A DNA stretch of 64,000 nt from an uncultured Marinomonas sp. (GTDB taxonomy: Bacteria; Pseudomonadota; Gammaproteobacteria; Pseudomonadales; Marinomonadaceae): contig CANLRQ010000005.1 of the NCBI GenBank assembly GCA_947493575.1, positions 104,605-168,604 of the forward strand, written 5' to 3'. Below the pieces are notes generated by a model. That model worked only from the letters and a program-made list of their open reading frames with translations. It was not told the origin of the DNA and ran no database searches. The translations under genes and the position numbers were made by a program. Numbering within the stretch: the first letter of the stretch is position 1; the number at the start of each line of letters is the position of its first letter. Positions 17,429 to 26,262 of the stretch are shown here, piece after piece.

Positions 17429-18952
17429 TTACGATAGCTCAGATTTAATCTTCTGCTTTATCATTGTCGTTGAAATACCTTGTGTTTTTGGGGCAAACAC
17501 CACTTTTATTCCATCTTGTTGCAATCTCAGGGTTAATGCATTCCACCTTTCTGAACCTTCCCACTCCTCACCACAAACCACAACATTAATATTCAAACTA
17601 TGAATCCACTGAGCCGCTTTTTCAGTTTCAGCTAACGGGTAAGCAACTAAAACCGCTTCATCCACAATAGAAAAAGATGCAATAAGGTTTAATCTCATCT
17701 CCTGAGACATTATTGGGGTATAACCTTTGCTTTTTTGGCAAAACGCATCTTGAGAAACACCCACAATTAATGAATCCCCTTGTTTGCTAGAGAAATTAAG
17801 ATAATTCAAATGGCCTTGATGAAATAAGTCAAAGTATCCTAGAGCCAAGACGCGGGTAGGCTGGTGAACCTTTTTTTCAACTTCGGTAAGCTCTATTACC
17901 TTTATTAAATGCTCTTGTACTGCTTGAAGAACATAATTGCTAGGTGCATGAATCAGTAATGTTTCAACATTTCTCAAAGCCTTCTTATATTGACCACGAG
18001 AGCAATAAACATACAGGCGTGAGTAACCATAACAGTAGGACAACCATGAAAATAAACGCTGATTTCTTGCACAAATAATCGTATCAAACAAGGGATCAGG
18101 AAGACGCCATTCCTCACCGTATAATGCAACTAAAAATTCAATTGGTTTTTTTAAATGCCAAACATCGCCAAAAGGTGTTGCTTTTGAAGTAAGAGAAACC
18201 TCTGGAAAATACGTAATACGGTTCCATTCAAATGGTACATTATCCATCCATAACCCTGAAATGGCCTCACCTGTTTGAGTATCCGTACCATAACCACAAA
18301 CATCCATGATAATGCCTGTTTTCTTATGTTTCATACATCGAGGGTTTATCAAATCGTATGATCGAGCAACTTCCTCCCATCCCAATGACTCCAAAAGATC
18401 AAGCGTTTTTGACATTTGTAACCATTCAACACCGATATCAATGTCCTTATCATTTTCTAATAATTGCCCTTCCCGCTCCAGCCCCAATAAAGTACCCGCA
18501 GCAGCAAAGGCAAAAACACCCGCTTGTTTTAATTGAGCTAAGGTGGTCCAAAGCAGCTCTTCTCCTGCTTTACGATCAAATCCTTGAAGGTTTTTTTTGA
18601 AAGCAGCATCCAAAAAAGAATCAGTGGATGACAAAGACTGCTGATTTATCAATACAGATAGAGCCTGATGAAACGCCTCCGAAGCTTCAGGTAATTGCTT
18701 ATTTTGACGATAGCATTGCCCTAAAACATAATAACCATCTGCAATATATGGCTGATTTAAAAGCGCTCTTTTTAAAGTTTCAATCCAGTCTGGCCCAGTG
18801 CCTCGTACAAGCGCAATTTGAGCCAAATACAAAGGCGCAATAAAAGAATTAGGAAAACGTTTCTCAAGTTCAATAAAGGCGCTTTCAGCCTCTTGGTAAC
18901 GCCCTGCATTAAAGTGATCTAAAGCACTGGTTATTTGAGAGTCTTGTAGCAT
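17429..18952 (-). CDS. TPR, LicD-like and cytidylyltransferase fusion protein
   Basis: About 507 residues. I start at ATG 18952 (MLQDSQITSALDHF), which follows AGGAA; a TTG at 18970 is the only other option. Residues 1-115 are TPR helices. Residues of about 125-300 are LicD/fukutin-like: AAAGTLLGLEREGQLLENDK with the acidic cluster DKDIDIG near 168-174, and LYGEEWRLPDPLFD. Residues of about 368-507 are a glycerol-3-phosphate/choline-phosphate-type cytidylyltransferase with GYFDLFHQGH near 372-381 and ISTTMIK near the end. LicD enzymes transfer a phospho-alcohol from a CDP donor to surface glycans, so one chain could both make and use a CDP-activated group. The substrate is unknown. No export signal, so it acts in the cytoplasm. 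Confidence 0.82.
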   Translation of the reverse strand: MLQDSQITSALDHFNAGRYQEAESAFIELEKRFPNSFIAPLYLAQIALVRGTGPDWIETLKRALLNQPYIADGYYVLGQCYRQNKQLPEASEAFHQALSVLINQQSLSSTDSFLDAAFKKNLQGFDRKAGEELLWTTLAQLKQAGVFAFAAAGTLLGLEREGQLLENDKDIDIGVEWLQMSKTLDLLESLGWEEVARSYDLINPRCMKHKKTGIIMDVCGYGTDTQTGEAISGLWMDNVPFEWNRITYFPEVSLTSKATPFGDVWHLKKPIEFLVALYGEEWRLPDPLFDTIICARNQRLFSWLSYCYGYSRLYVYCSRGQYKKALRNVETLLIHAPSNYVLQAVQEHLIKVIELTEVEKKVHQPTRVLALGYFDLFHQGHLNYLNFSSKQGDSLIVGVSQDAFCQKSKGYTPIMSQEMRLNLIASFSIVDEAVLVAYPLAETEKAAQWIHSLNINVVVCGEEWEGSERWNALTLRLQQDGIKVVFAPKTQGISTTMIKQKIKSELS

Positions 18953-19005
18953 AATCAAGTTTCCTATCAATCTTTAAACTGTACGCATTGTAACATCACA
19001 GAATG

Positions 19006-19875
19006 TTATACAATGGATTGTGTAATCGCGATATCAAAAGCAGACAGCAACTTGTCTTTACCTGCTTGTCGATGTGACAAAAGAGTCATCTCTCGTTGAT
19101 ATTCCATTATATCGATTGTATGTAATTCAGGAGCCATTGAATTTAGCCCTTCCCATTTAGGAATAATCGACACTCCCATATTTTGTTTAACCATTAAAAC
19201 AATACTTTCAAGAGAGTCAATGTCACACAACAGATTCACCGCAAAGCCTTTTTTAACTATTAAGCTATCCAAGTATTGATTCGCAATTACTCCACCCCAT
19301 GAGCCTTTATCATATTGAATATATGGTCTGTTTTTTAAAGCCACATCAATGGAAGGGTGTTCATCATAACTGATAAGGCACAAAGGCTCTGAAAATAAGT
19401 CATGACGCTTTAGCACTTTCGGCAATTCAAAACGAGGAGCAACTACAATCGCCAAGTCCAGTCGCTTATCTAATAAAGCTTGATACAAATCTTGAGAGGA
19501 TCCTGGCACAATTTTCAGTAATAAGTTAGGCGTATGTAAGGCTAAATACTGGATAGTACGAGGCAATAAACCGATGAGTGTGCTAGAAACAACACCCATG
19601 TTTAATACTCCAGACAAGCCGGTATCATCAAGATCATGACGAATTTGCTCGACCTCAAAAATGATTTTATTTAAACGAGGTAAAATTCGTAAGCAATCGT
19701 CCGTCGGTCTTGCTGTATGCCCAGTGCGGCTTAGCAAACGAGTTTCTAATAAGGTTTCAAGCGTTTGAATCCTCTGACTAATCGCTGCAGCAGTAACATT
19801 CTCCTTACGTGCTGCGGCGGCAATCGAGCCCGTTTCAATAACAGAAATTAAACTTTGAAGAAAACGCGTATCCAA
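19006..19875 (-). CDS. LysR family transcriptional regulator
   Basis: A 289-residue regulator with the N-terminal helix-turn-helix (FLQSLISVIETGSIAAAARK, AISQRIQTLE) and a C-terminal substrate-binding domain. It is divergent from the VOC and GhrA genes across about 110 bases, the classic LysR arrangement, so these two genes are the probable target and their substrate or product the probable inducer. Confidence 0.92.
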   Translation of the reverse strand: MDTRFLQSLISVIETGSIAAAARKENVTAAAISQRIQTLETLLETRLLSRTGHTARPTDDCLRILPRLNKIIFEVEQIRHDLDDTGLSGVLNMGVVSSTLIGLLPRTIQYLALHTPNLLLKIVPGSSQDLYQALLDKRLDLAIVVAPRFELPKVLKRHDLFSEPLCLISYDEHPSIDVALKNRPYIQYDKGSWGGVIANQYLDSLIVKKGFAVNLLCDIDSLESIVLMVKQNMGVSIIPKWEGLNSMAPELHTIDIMEYQREMTLLSHRQAGKDKLLSAFDIAITQSIV

Positions 19876-19988
19876 AAGATTTCCTTACGATGAAACAAAC
19901 AAAAAGATAGTATCTCTTTTGAAAGAAGATTGCTAATTTATCACCTATCATCCTTTCATAACAGACTGAATAAAGGGGAGCACTCGTT

Positions 19989-20402
19989 ATGAACTCTATT
20001 TTTCACTTAGCATTTAATGTAACAGATTTAGAAGTAGCCTGTAATTTTTATACTCATGTATTAGGCTGCGAGCAAGGTAGAAGAACCAACACTTGGGTCG
20101 ATTACAATTTCTTCGGCCATCAACTCTCATTACATCTTGGCCAGCCATTTCATGTAGAACCTACAGGTAAAGTTGATAACATAGCCGTTCCTATGCCGCA
20201 TTTCGGTGCTATTCTACCGTTAGATCAATGGCAAGCACTGGCTGAGAAACTGCAAACACTCAAGACGACATTTATCATTCCTCCTGGCATTCGCTTTGAA
20301 GGGCAAGCCGGGGAACAACACACCATGTTTTTCAATGACCCTTTCGGCAACCCTCTCGAATTCAAAAGTTTCGCTAATGTTGATCAGGTATTTCAATCAT
20401 GA
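19989..20402 (+). CDS. VOC family (glyoxalase/dioxygenase-like) protein
   Basis: A 137-residue protein with the vicinal oxygen chelate fold: HLAFNVTDLEVACNFYTHVL at the start and a C-terminal MFFNDPFGNPLEFKSF. Candidate metal ligands are the early His, a central His and the Glu in LEFK. It overlaps the next gene by four bases (ATGA), so it is coupled to ghrA. The substrate is unknown. Next to a hydroxyacid reductase and a divergent LysR, a role in turnover of a small oxo- or hydroxy-acid is plausible. Confidence 0.87.
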   Translation: MNSIFHLAFNVTDLEVACNFYTHVLGCEQGRRTNTWVDYNFFGHQLSLHLGQPFHVEPTGKVDNIAVPMPHFGAILPLDQWQALAEKLQTLKTTFIIPPGIRFEGQAGEQHTMFFNDPFGNPLEFKSFANVDQVFQS

Positions 20403-21358
20403 AAACCATCGCATTTATTCATTCTATAGACAAAATCAGTCAAGATAACTGGCTTGCTCAATTCAATACCTTACTACCAGATGAAACCATTGTTTTAGCA
20501 GAACAATTAACCGACACCCAAGCAAGCCAAATCGAATTAGCCATTGTTGCCAACCCAAGTGTCGATGCCTTAAAGCGTTTCCCGAATTTAATCTGGGTAC
20601 AAAGTTTATGGGCAGGTGTTGAAAAAATAGTCGACACTTTTCGTCTACTTAACTCTGAAAAAGAGCACCCGACTCAGCTTGTCAGGCTAATCGACCCTTA
20701 CCTTGCAGAGACAATGGCCGAAGCAGTACTAACGTGGAGCCTATATTTATACCGAAATATTCCCGAATACATGCAGCAACAAAAGCAGAAAGTTTGGAAC
20801 CCTATCCCTTGCCCTAATATTGAAACAGTACAAGTATCTGTATTAGGTACGGGAGAGCTTGGTACCGTATCAATGGAAGCTTTAGTCAGCCAAGGCTTTA
20901 ATGTGAACAGCTGGAGCCGAGGCCACAAAGACATAAAAAATGTGACTCACTACTCTGAGAAAGAAGGACTGAACTCCCTACTGCAAAAAACAGACATTCT
21001 CATCTGTTTATTACCTTTAACTGACCACACTTACAAATTACTCAACAAAAAAACGTTAGGTCTACTCCCAAAAGGAGCTAAAGTGATTAATTTCGCCCGT
21101 GGTGGCATCATCAACCACGATGATCTAATAAACGCACTCGATACCGGTCATTTGTCACACGCTGTTTTAGATGTGTTTGAAAAAGAGCCACTCACAAAAG
21201 ACAGCCCTCTCTGGCACCACCCGAAAGTGTCTGTCTTGCCCCACATATCTGCCACAACAAACGTAGAAACAGCGTCTAAGATTGTCGCAGATAACATTAA
21301 AAATTTTCGTATTAACGGTGCCATACCAGAGTCGGTTGATTTAGAGAAAGGGTATTGA
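20399..21358 (+). CDS. ghrA: glyoxylate/hydroxypyruvate reductase A-like
   Basis: A 319-residue D-isomer-specific 2-hydroxyacid dehydrogenase of the GhrA type, which reduces glyoxylate and hydroxypyruvate with NADPH in the cytoplasm. The Rossmann motif is VLGTGELGTVSMEAL. Catalytic residues lie in NFARGGIINHDDL (Arg), FEKEPL (Glu) and LPHISATT (His), with the family's WVQSLWAGVE near residue 70. It is cotranscribed with the VOC gene and probably controlled by the divergent LysR. Confidence 0.88.
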   Translation: MKTIAFIHSIDKISQDNWLAQFNTLLPDETIVLAEQLTDTQASQIELAIVANPSVDALKRFPNLIWVQSLWAGVEKIVDTFRLLNSEKEHPTQLVRLIDPYLAETMAEAVLTWSLYLYRNIPEYMQQQKQKVWNPIPCPNIETVQVSVLGTGELGTVSMEALVSQGFNVNSWSRGHKDIKNVTHYSEKEGLNSLLQKTDILICLLPLTDHTYKLLNKKTLGLLPKGAKVINFARGGIINHDDLINALDTGHLSHAVLDVFEKEPLTKDSPLWHHPKVSVLPHISATTNVETASKIVADNIKNFRINGAIPESVDLEKGY

Positions 21359-21399
21359 AGTGTATTATTTAACCAGCGTCACAATGCAAGCAGTGAATG

Positions 21400-21765
21400 G
21401 AATTAATCCATATGCTTCAAAAGGTTAACATTTCACTTTACGAATCATTCTCTCAAGAGCAAAAGCAAAAGGCTTCTGTCTTTTTTTCGCTGACGACGAC
21501 AGTGACGCAAGCAAGAACATAGGCCAAGCAAGAACATAGGCCACCCATACAATTAATCTATATATTTCAAATGGTTAATTTTTACTTGTCGAATGACGTG
21601 ACCAAAAGCAAAAGGCTTCTGTCTTTTTTTCGCTGACGACGACAGTGACACAAGCAAAAAAGACAAAGGCTTTTGATCCGTATGATTATTAGGTTTGATG
21701 ATGTCCGAATGTCTCTTACAATGTCGAAAAGCGCCTTCGGCTTTCCAGCCTACGATCTAATCATT
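21400..21765. repeat. family D REP-like repeats, tandem pair plus second module
   Basis: Two copies of a unit of about 143 bases (21400-21542 and 21543-21670) share AAAAGGCTTCTGTC and CGCTGACGACGACAGTGAC, followed at 21718-21757 by a second hairpin module (ATGTCGAAAAGCGCCTTCGG and onward). Within the first unit, CAAGCAAGAACATAGGC occurs twice in a row (about 21508-21541). The same two modules appear near 49945-50100. They lie between convergent genes and have no coding capacity. Confidence 0.7.
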
Positions 21766-21783
21766 ACTGCATTGATAAAATCA

Positions 21784-21810
21784 AAAAACCAGACACAGGG
21801 TCTGGTTTTA
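21784..21810 (-). terminator. rho-independent terminator of the COG2509 gene
   Basis: AAAACCAGAC pairs with GTCTGGTTTT around a short loop and is followed on the minus strand by TTTTTTG. It lies 26 bases beyond the stop codon of the dehydrogenase gene. Confidence 0.8.
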
Positions 21811-21835
21811 AAAACTATTGAATTCGTTCTAAATG

Positions 21836-23479
21836 TTACTCAGGCTTAAGTAGATCCAATGCAACGGCTTCAGCCACTTTAATACCATCGATACCAGCGG
21901 ACAAAATACCACCAGCGTAGCCAGCACCTTCACCAGCTGGATATAAGCCTGATGTATTAATACTCGTAAAGCTTTTATCACGACGCACACTTACTGGTGA
22001 AGAAGTACGAGTTTCAATGCCTGTTAGCAAAGCATCATTCATTGCAAAGCCTTTTATCTGACGATCAAATACCAATAAAGCTTCACGCATTGCATCGATA
22101 GCAAATTTAGGTAGAGTCTCACTTAAATCAACCAACTTAACACCCGGCTTATAAGAAGGTATAACCGACCCAAGTTCAGTAGAAGGCACGCCCTTCAAAA
22201 AATCACCAACTAATTGCGCAGGGGCAGTATAATCCTGACCACCTATTTCAAATGCTAGAGTTTCTAACTTTCTTTGCAAATCTACACCCGCTAAAACATG
22301 CTCTGGGTAGTCCTTCTCAGGTTCAATACCAACAACAATCGCCGAGTTCGCGTTTCGCTCATTACGAGAATATTGCGACATGCCATTTGTAACCACACGA
22401 CCATCTTCCGATGCAGCCGCAACAACAGTACCACCCGGACACATACAAAAACTGTAAACGCTGCGACCATTTTCACAATGATGCACCAGCTTATAATCAG
22501 CAGAGCCTAAAATTGGGTGGCCAGCCTGAACCCCAAAACGACCATCATCAATTACTGATTGCGGATGCTCAATTCGAAAGCCAATTGAGAACGGCTTTGC
22601 TTCCATGTAAACACCTTCATCCAATAGCATTTGGAACGTATCACGCGCACTGTGGCCGATCGCTAAGATAAGATGATTGGTCTCTACAATGTCACCTGTC
22701 GATAAAGTAACGCCTGTCACTTTACCTTTCTTTTGGTCACCTTCCGGTAGACGATTTACTTTCTCTACTTTTGAGTTGAAACGAATCTCCCCACCTAGAC
22801 TGATGATTTCGGCACGTATGTTTTCAACCATTTTTACCAGTTTAAAGGTTCCTATGTGAGGTTTACTCACATACATTATTTCATCTGGAGCGCCAGCTTT
22901 CACAAATTCTTCCATGACTTTACGACCTAAGAAGCGTTTGTCTTTCACCTGACTCCAAAGCTTGCCATCAGAAAAGGTACCAGCACCACCCTCTCCAAAT
23001 TGCACATTAGATTCTGTGTTGAGCTTTTTATCACGCCATAGACCCCATGTGTCTTTAGTCCGTTGACGCACATCTTGACCACGTTCTAATACTATAGGTT
23101 TTAACCCCATTTGAGCCAAAGTCAGTGCAGCCATAATGCCACAAGGTCCAAACCCAACAATAACAGGGCGTAATTGTTGTTCAGTAGGAAATGCATCGTC
23201 TGCTTGAGCGACATAATAATAAGAGGTATCTGGTGATGGGATTACTCGATTACTGCCTGCAAACCGCTCCAATATGGACGTTTCCAACGCTTCATCCAAC
23301 TCCACATCCAGTTGATATAACAACACGATATTGCCTTTTTTACGCGCATCATAACTGCGTTTAAATAAAGTAACGTTAAGCAGTTCGTTAGAGGAGATAT
23401 CTAAAGTGGCCAGAATCGCCTTATTAAGTTCTTCATCCGTATGATGAAGAGGCAGTTTGATGTCATTAAGTCGTAGCAT
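21836..23479 (-). CDS. FAD-dependent dehydrogenase, COG2509 family
   Basis: About 547 residues. ATG 23479 (MLRLNDIKLPLHH) is preferred to an upstream TTG at 23497, though neither has a good ribosome site. An N-terminal domain of about 90 residues precedes the FAD-binding Rossmann motif PVIVGFGPCGIMAALTLAQM; FGEGGAGTFSDGKLWSQVKD and the C-terminal YPAGEGAGYAGGILSAGIDG are typical of the family. The reaction is not established for this widespread family of cytoplasmic flavoproteins. It is monocistronic with its own terminator. Confidence 0.9.
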   Translation of the reverse strand: MLRLNDIKLPLHHTDEELNKAILATLDISSNELLNVTLFKRSYDARKKGNIVLLYQLDVELDEALETSILERFAGSNRVIPSPDTSYYYVAQADDAFPTEQQLRPVIVGFGPCGIMAALTLAQMGLKPIVLERGQDVRQRTKDTWGLWRDKKLNTESNVQFGEGGAGTFSDGKLWSQVKDKRFLGRKVMEEFVKAGAPDEIMYVSKPHIGTFKLVKMVENIRAEIISLGGEIRFNSKVEKVNRLPEGDQKKGKVTGVTLSTGDIVETNHLILAIGHSARDTFQMLLDEGVYMEAKPFSIGFRIEHPQSVIDDGRFGVQAGHPILGSADYKLVHHCENGRSVYSFCMCPGGTVVAAASEDGRVVTNGMSQYSRNERNANSAIVVGIEPEKDYPEHVLAGVDLQRKLETLAFEIGGQDYTAPAQLVGDFLKGVPSTELGSVIPSYKPGVKLVDLSETLPKFAIDAMREALLVFDRQIKGFAMNDALLTGIETRTSSPVSVRRDKSFTSINTSGLYPAGEGAGYAGGILSAGIDGIKVAEAVALDLLKPE

Positions 23480-23630
23480 GGAGATAGAAGTACTCAAAAA
23501 AATAATAGATGTGTCTTACATTGGCAGTTTTAGCTAAGACACCAGTATGAAAAGCCGAGTTTAGCACAAAGGCCAAATGACCCCCAAACATAACCAAGTA
23601 AATCCTTTTAAGCGCGATAAGACATTAAGA

Positions 23631-23718
23631 GAGACCTTTGCGCGAAGTCATGAGCGATGATAAGACGAGTCTGTTTTTAACAAAGTATTAGCAAGCGTAA
23701 TAGCCGTGCAAAGGTCTC
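23631..23718. repeat. family B repeat, complete copy
   Basis: An 88-base unit bounded by GAGACCTTTG and CAAAGGTCTC, with the interior GAAGTCATGAGCGATGATAAGACGAG and TTTTTAACAAAGTATTAGCAAGCG. Its right edge touches the stop codon of the isomerase gene at 23718, so it may have carried or replaced that gene's 3' end. Confidence 0.72.
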
Positions 23719-24047
23719 TAAGAAACAATTTTTGCATAACTTGCAGTATCAATATCCACAACTTCGACAGAAATCGAACAATCAGCTAGTTTCAATGTCA
23801 TTAACTCTTCTAAAACTGACTGAGATAAATTGGCTTTTTGCTCTTCGTTTCTCCCTAGTAATATTTTTAATGTCACATGTATAAAATCAACTTTTTCTTT
23901 GCCAGTTTGATAATGAGTAAATGCTTGGGTGCGCACTTTTACATCTTTTTCCTGAAAGAGTTTAGATTTCATAGTCCCTTCAAAAACCAAAGGCATTAAC
24001 ACATCAGCAGCTAATGAGGATGAATGTTCAACAATACAATGTGGCAC
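23718..24047 (-). CDS. 5-carboxymethyl-2-hydroxymuconate isomerase-like protein
   Basis: A 109-residue member of the tautomerase superfamily resembling HpcD/CHMI of homoprotocatechuate catabolism. It starts MPHCIVEHSSSL, with Pro2 as the expected catalytic base after Met removal, and has VDFIHVTLKILLGRNEEQK, the family's central strand and helix. It is shorter than E. coli HpcD (about 126). No other homoprotocatechuate genes lie nearby, so the role in that pathway is doubtful; it may be a general tautomerase. The stop codon lies at the edge of a family B repeat. Confidence 0.85.
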   Translation of the reverse strand: MPHCIVEHSSSLAADVLMPLVFEGTMKSKLFQEKDVKVRTQAFTHYQTGKEKVDFIHVTLKILLGRNEEQKANLSQSVLEELMTLKLADCSISVEVVDIDTASYAKIVS

Positions 24048-24148
24048 GCTTTTAACACTCCTATTCTTTTTAATTAAATGGACTATTTCGACTAATTTAC
24101 TACGTTAAACTTACAGACTCATTGAACTGGAAGCAAACCCAATAGCAC

Positions 24149-24180
24149 ACGTTGATGCAAAAGGACTTATTCGCACCTTA
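24149..24180. repeat. family A repeat, solo right end
   Basis: CACACGTTGATGCAAAAGGA followed by CTTATTCGCACCTTA matches the right end of the copy at 631-892. It lies 134 bases upstream of the FAD oxidase gene, whose other side has the same end at 26146. Confidence 0.55.
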
Positions 24181-24313
24181 CTATTATCTGTAATCGACTG
24201 TTATTGTTTCAATGTAAACAATAACTTAACGTCGGATTAACAAAATATCATGAAATATTCTCTATTAAATAACGAATATTTTTATTGTTTAACTCTCTGT
24301 AAAGGACTGTTTT

Positions 24314-26056
24314 ATGACGTCTAACTCCAATACGCAATCAAGCACCAATGAAATACATTTAGAAAAGCAACCTTCTCCTGAGAAACAGAGACAAGCTGTA
24401 TTAGGCATTCACGCAATTGCAGTCAACAATGCCGCATTATTCCATAAAACCATGATAGAAGAAGGCTTCCCCTCTGACCGACTGCTTACTCCTCAGTTTA
24501 ATTCACTCTCTCCCATCCCTGGATTAAACAACTTTCAAACGGAGAGTATGATTTTCAATACCCGTTTCCAATACCACCCTTTTGCCATCGTCATGTGTGA
24601 ATCAACAAGCGAAGTTCAGCAGGCATATAATACCGCTATCTCCTACAACTTGCCTATTCGTGTACGCTCTGGTGGTCACGACCATGCGGGAGAATGCAGT
24701 GGCGACAATGTGGTTTTAATTGATGTAACAGGCATCAAAAATTTCTCTCTCTCAGACGACGGAATCGCCACCATTGGAGCAGGTTATCGATTTTATCAAC
24801 TCACGCCTTTGCTTGCAGAACAAAACAGAATGATTGCCCACGGCACTTGTGCTACCGTCGGCTTAACAGGCTATATTCAAGGCGGAGGCTGGGGGCCATG
24901 GACACGAAAACATGGCATGAGCTGTGAGCATCTAGTGGGCGCTTCAATCGTCCTTGGTGATGGAACAAAAGTAGAAGTCAGTGAGAATGAAAACTCAGAT
25001 TTGTTTTGGGCAATTCGCGGTGGAGGCGGCATGAGCTATGGCATCATTACCGAATTAAAAATACAAACATTTGCCTTGCCAGACGTTATTCATCGCTTTG
25101 AAATAGAATGGAATAAGCCTGCTCAAATGAAGCCGAGTGAGAGTTATTGTACTCCTGAAGAAAAAGAGACCACTCTTGACGTTCTCCAACAGTGGGAAGC
25201 CGCTATTTTATCTGAAGAAACACCAAAGCTAGTTGGCACAAATCTTAAGATTAATGCCACCCCTAAAGGCAATACTGATTTCGATGTTAACAATCTATAT
25301 CATCATTGCCTAATGTACGGTTATTGGGAAGGCACTAAACAAGAGCTTCAGACCTTTATTCATAACACTTTCAGCAATGTATCCAGTGACCAAATCACCA
25401 TTGATGAGCCTCATGGTGCGGGATGCAAACAGAAGTACGATCATCAACTAATGGGACACTGGGCAAGAAACTCCCTATATGATGTAAGCAAACGTTTAGG
25501 CATCATGGGAACTCTTGCCCACGGTGGCACCCCTTTCCCACCAGATTATGATGCCCCAGCACCTCACAAACTTACCTCTAGGCTAGTATGTAAAGAAGGT
25601 CTATCACCAACAGGTCATGAGCAACTTATTCAATCACTCACCTCTTCTCTACTGAGCCTTGAAAATGAACAACAAGGACTCTTTAGCTATGTGACACTTG
25701 GTGCCATTCGAGGTGAGTTTTATCAAACAGATGAAAACCTTGCCGACATTGCCTTTCCTTACCGTGATTGCCAGTACACCATCCAATATCAAACGTGGTG
25801 GAATGAAGACATTCAAAGAAAGATTGAACTTCAGAATAACACCGTTTATGTGGATGTAAACCGAGCGATGGATTGGATAGACACCTCAAGAGAAAATACC
25901 ATTGAGAATACAAAAGGCTCTTTTATCAGCTTTAAAGACCCAGCTATTCCAACAGAAATATACTTTGGCGAGAGCTATCATTGTCTTGTTAAAGTCAAAA
26001 AGACTTATGTGAAAGACGAATTTAATCACCTTCGTTCACGCAAAACCATTATCTAA
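24314..26056 (+). CDS. berberine bridge enzyme-like oxidase, bicovalent FAD
   Basis: A 580-residue flavoprotein oxidase. The FAD-binding domain has RSGGHDHAGE with His122 and GTCATVG with Cys179, the two sites that attach FAD covalently in bicovalent BBE-like enzymes. GGGWGPWTRKHG and FWAIRGGGGMSYGIITEL follow. The C-terminal BBE segment has IYFGESYHCLVKVKKTY. These enzymes oxidise alcohols, sugars or alkaloid-like compounds and make hydrogen peroxide. There is no signal peptide. The gene stands alone between two family A ends in the same orientation and may be an acquired gene. Confidence 0.9.
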   Translation: MTSNSNTQSSTNEIHLEKQPSPEKQRQAVLGIHAIAVNNAALFHKTMIEEGFPSDRLLTPQFNSLSPIPGLNNFQTESMIFNTRFQYHPFAIVMCESTSEVQQAYNTAISYNLPIRVRSGGHDHAGECSGDNVVLIDVTGIKNFSLSDDGIATIGAGYRFYQLTPLLAEQNRMIAHGTCATVGLTGYIQGGGWGPWTRKHGMSCEHLVGASIVLGDGTKVEVSENENSDLFWAIRGGGGMSYGIITELKIQTFALPDVIHRFEIEWNKPAQMKPSESYCTPEEKETTLDVLQQWEAAILSEETPKLVGTNLKINATPKGNTDFDVNNLYHHCLMYGYWEGTKQELQTFIHNTFSNVSSDQITIDEPHGAGCKQKYDHQLMGHWARNSLYDVSKRLGIMGTLAHGGTPFPPDYDAPAPHKLTSRLVCKEGLSPTGHEQLIQSLTSSLLSLENEQQGLFSYVTLGAIRGEFYQTDENLADIAFPYRDCQYTIQYQTWWNEDIQRKIELQNNTVYVDVNRAMDWIDTSRENTIENTKGSFISFKDPAIPTEIYFGESYHCLVKVKKTYVKDEFNHLRSRKTII

Positions 26057-26145
26057 AAACACAGCTAGTTGATCCAAGCCCTACACTCAACAGGTACGGT
26101 TTGGATCAACACTGTTCATTTAAATAACGACTTAATAGCCACCTA

Positions 26146-26172
26146 GCGAAGAGGACTTATTCGCACCTTACC
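26146..26172. repeat. family A repeat, solo right end
   Basis: GAAGAGGACTTATTCGCACC then TTACCT matches the end at 24149 and the right end of 631-892. It lies 89 bases downstream of the FAD oxidase stop codon. Confidence 0.55.
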
Positions 26173-26262
26173 TAAAAAGTCCTTAAATTTATTATTTCCC
26201 TAGATCTACCAAGAATTATCTTTTATGGTAAGTCTCAATGATTCAACATCACAGGCCCTTCT

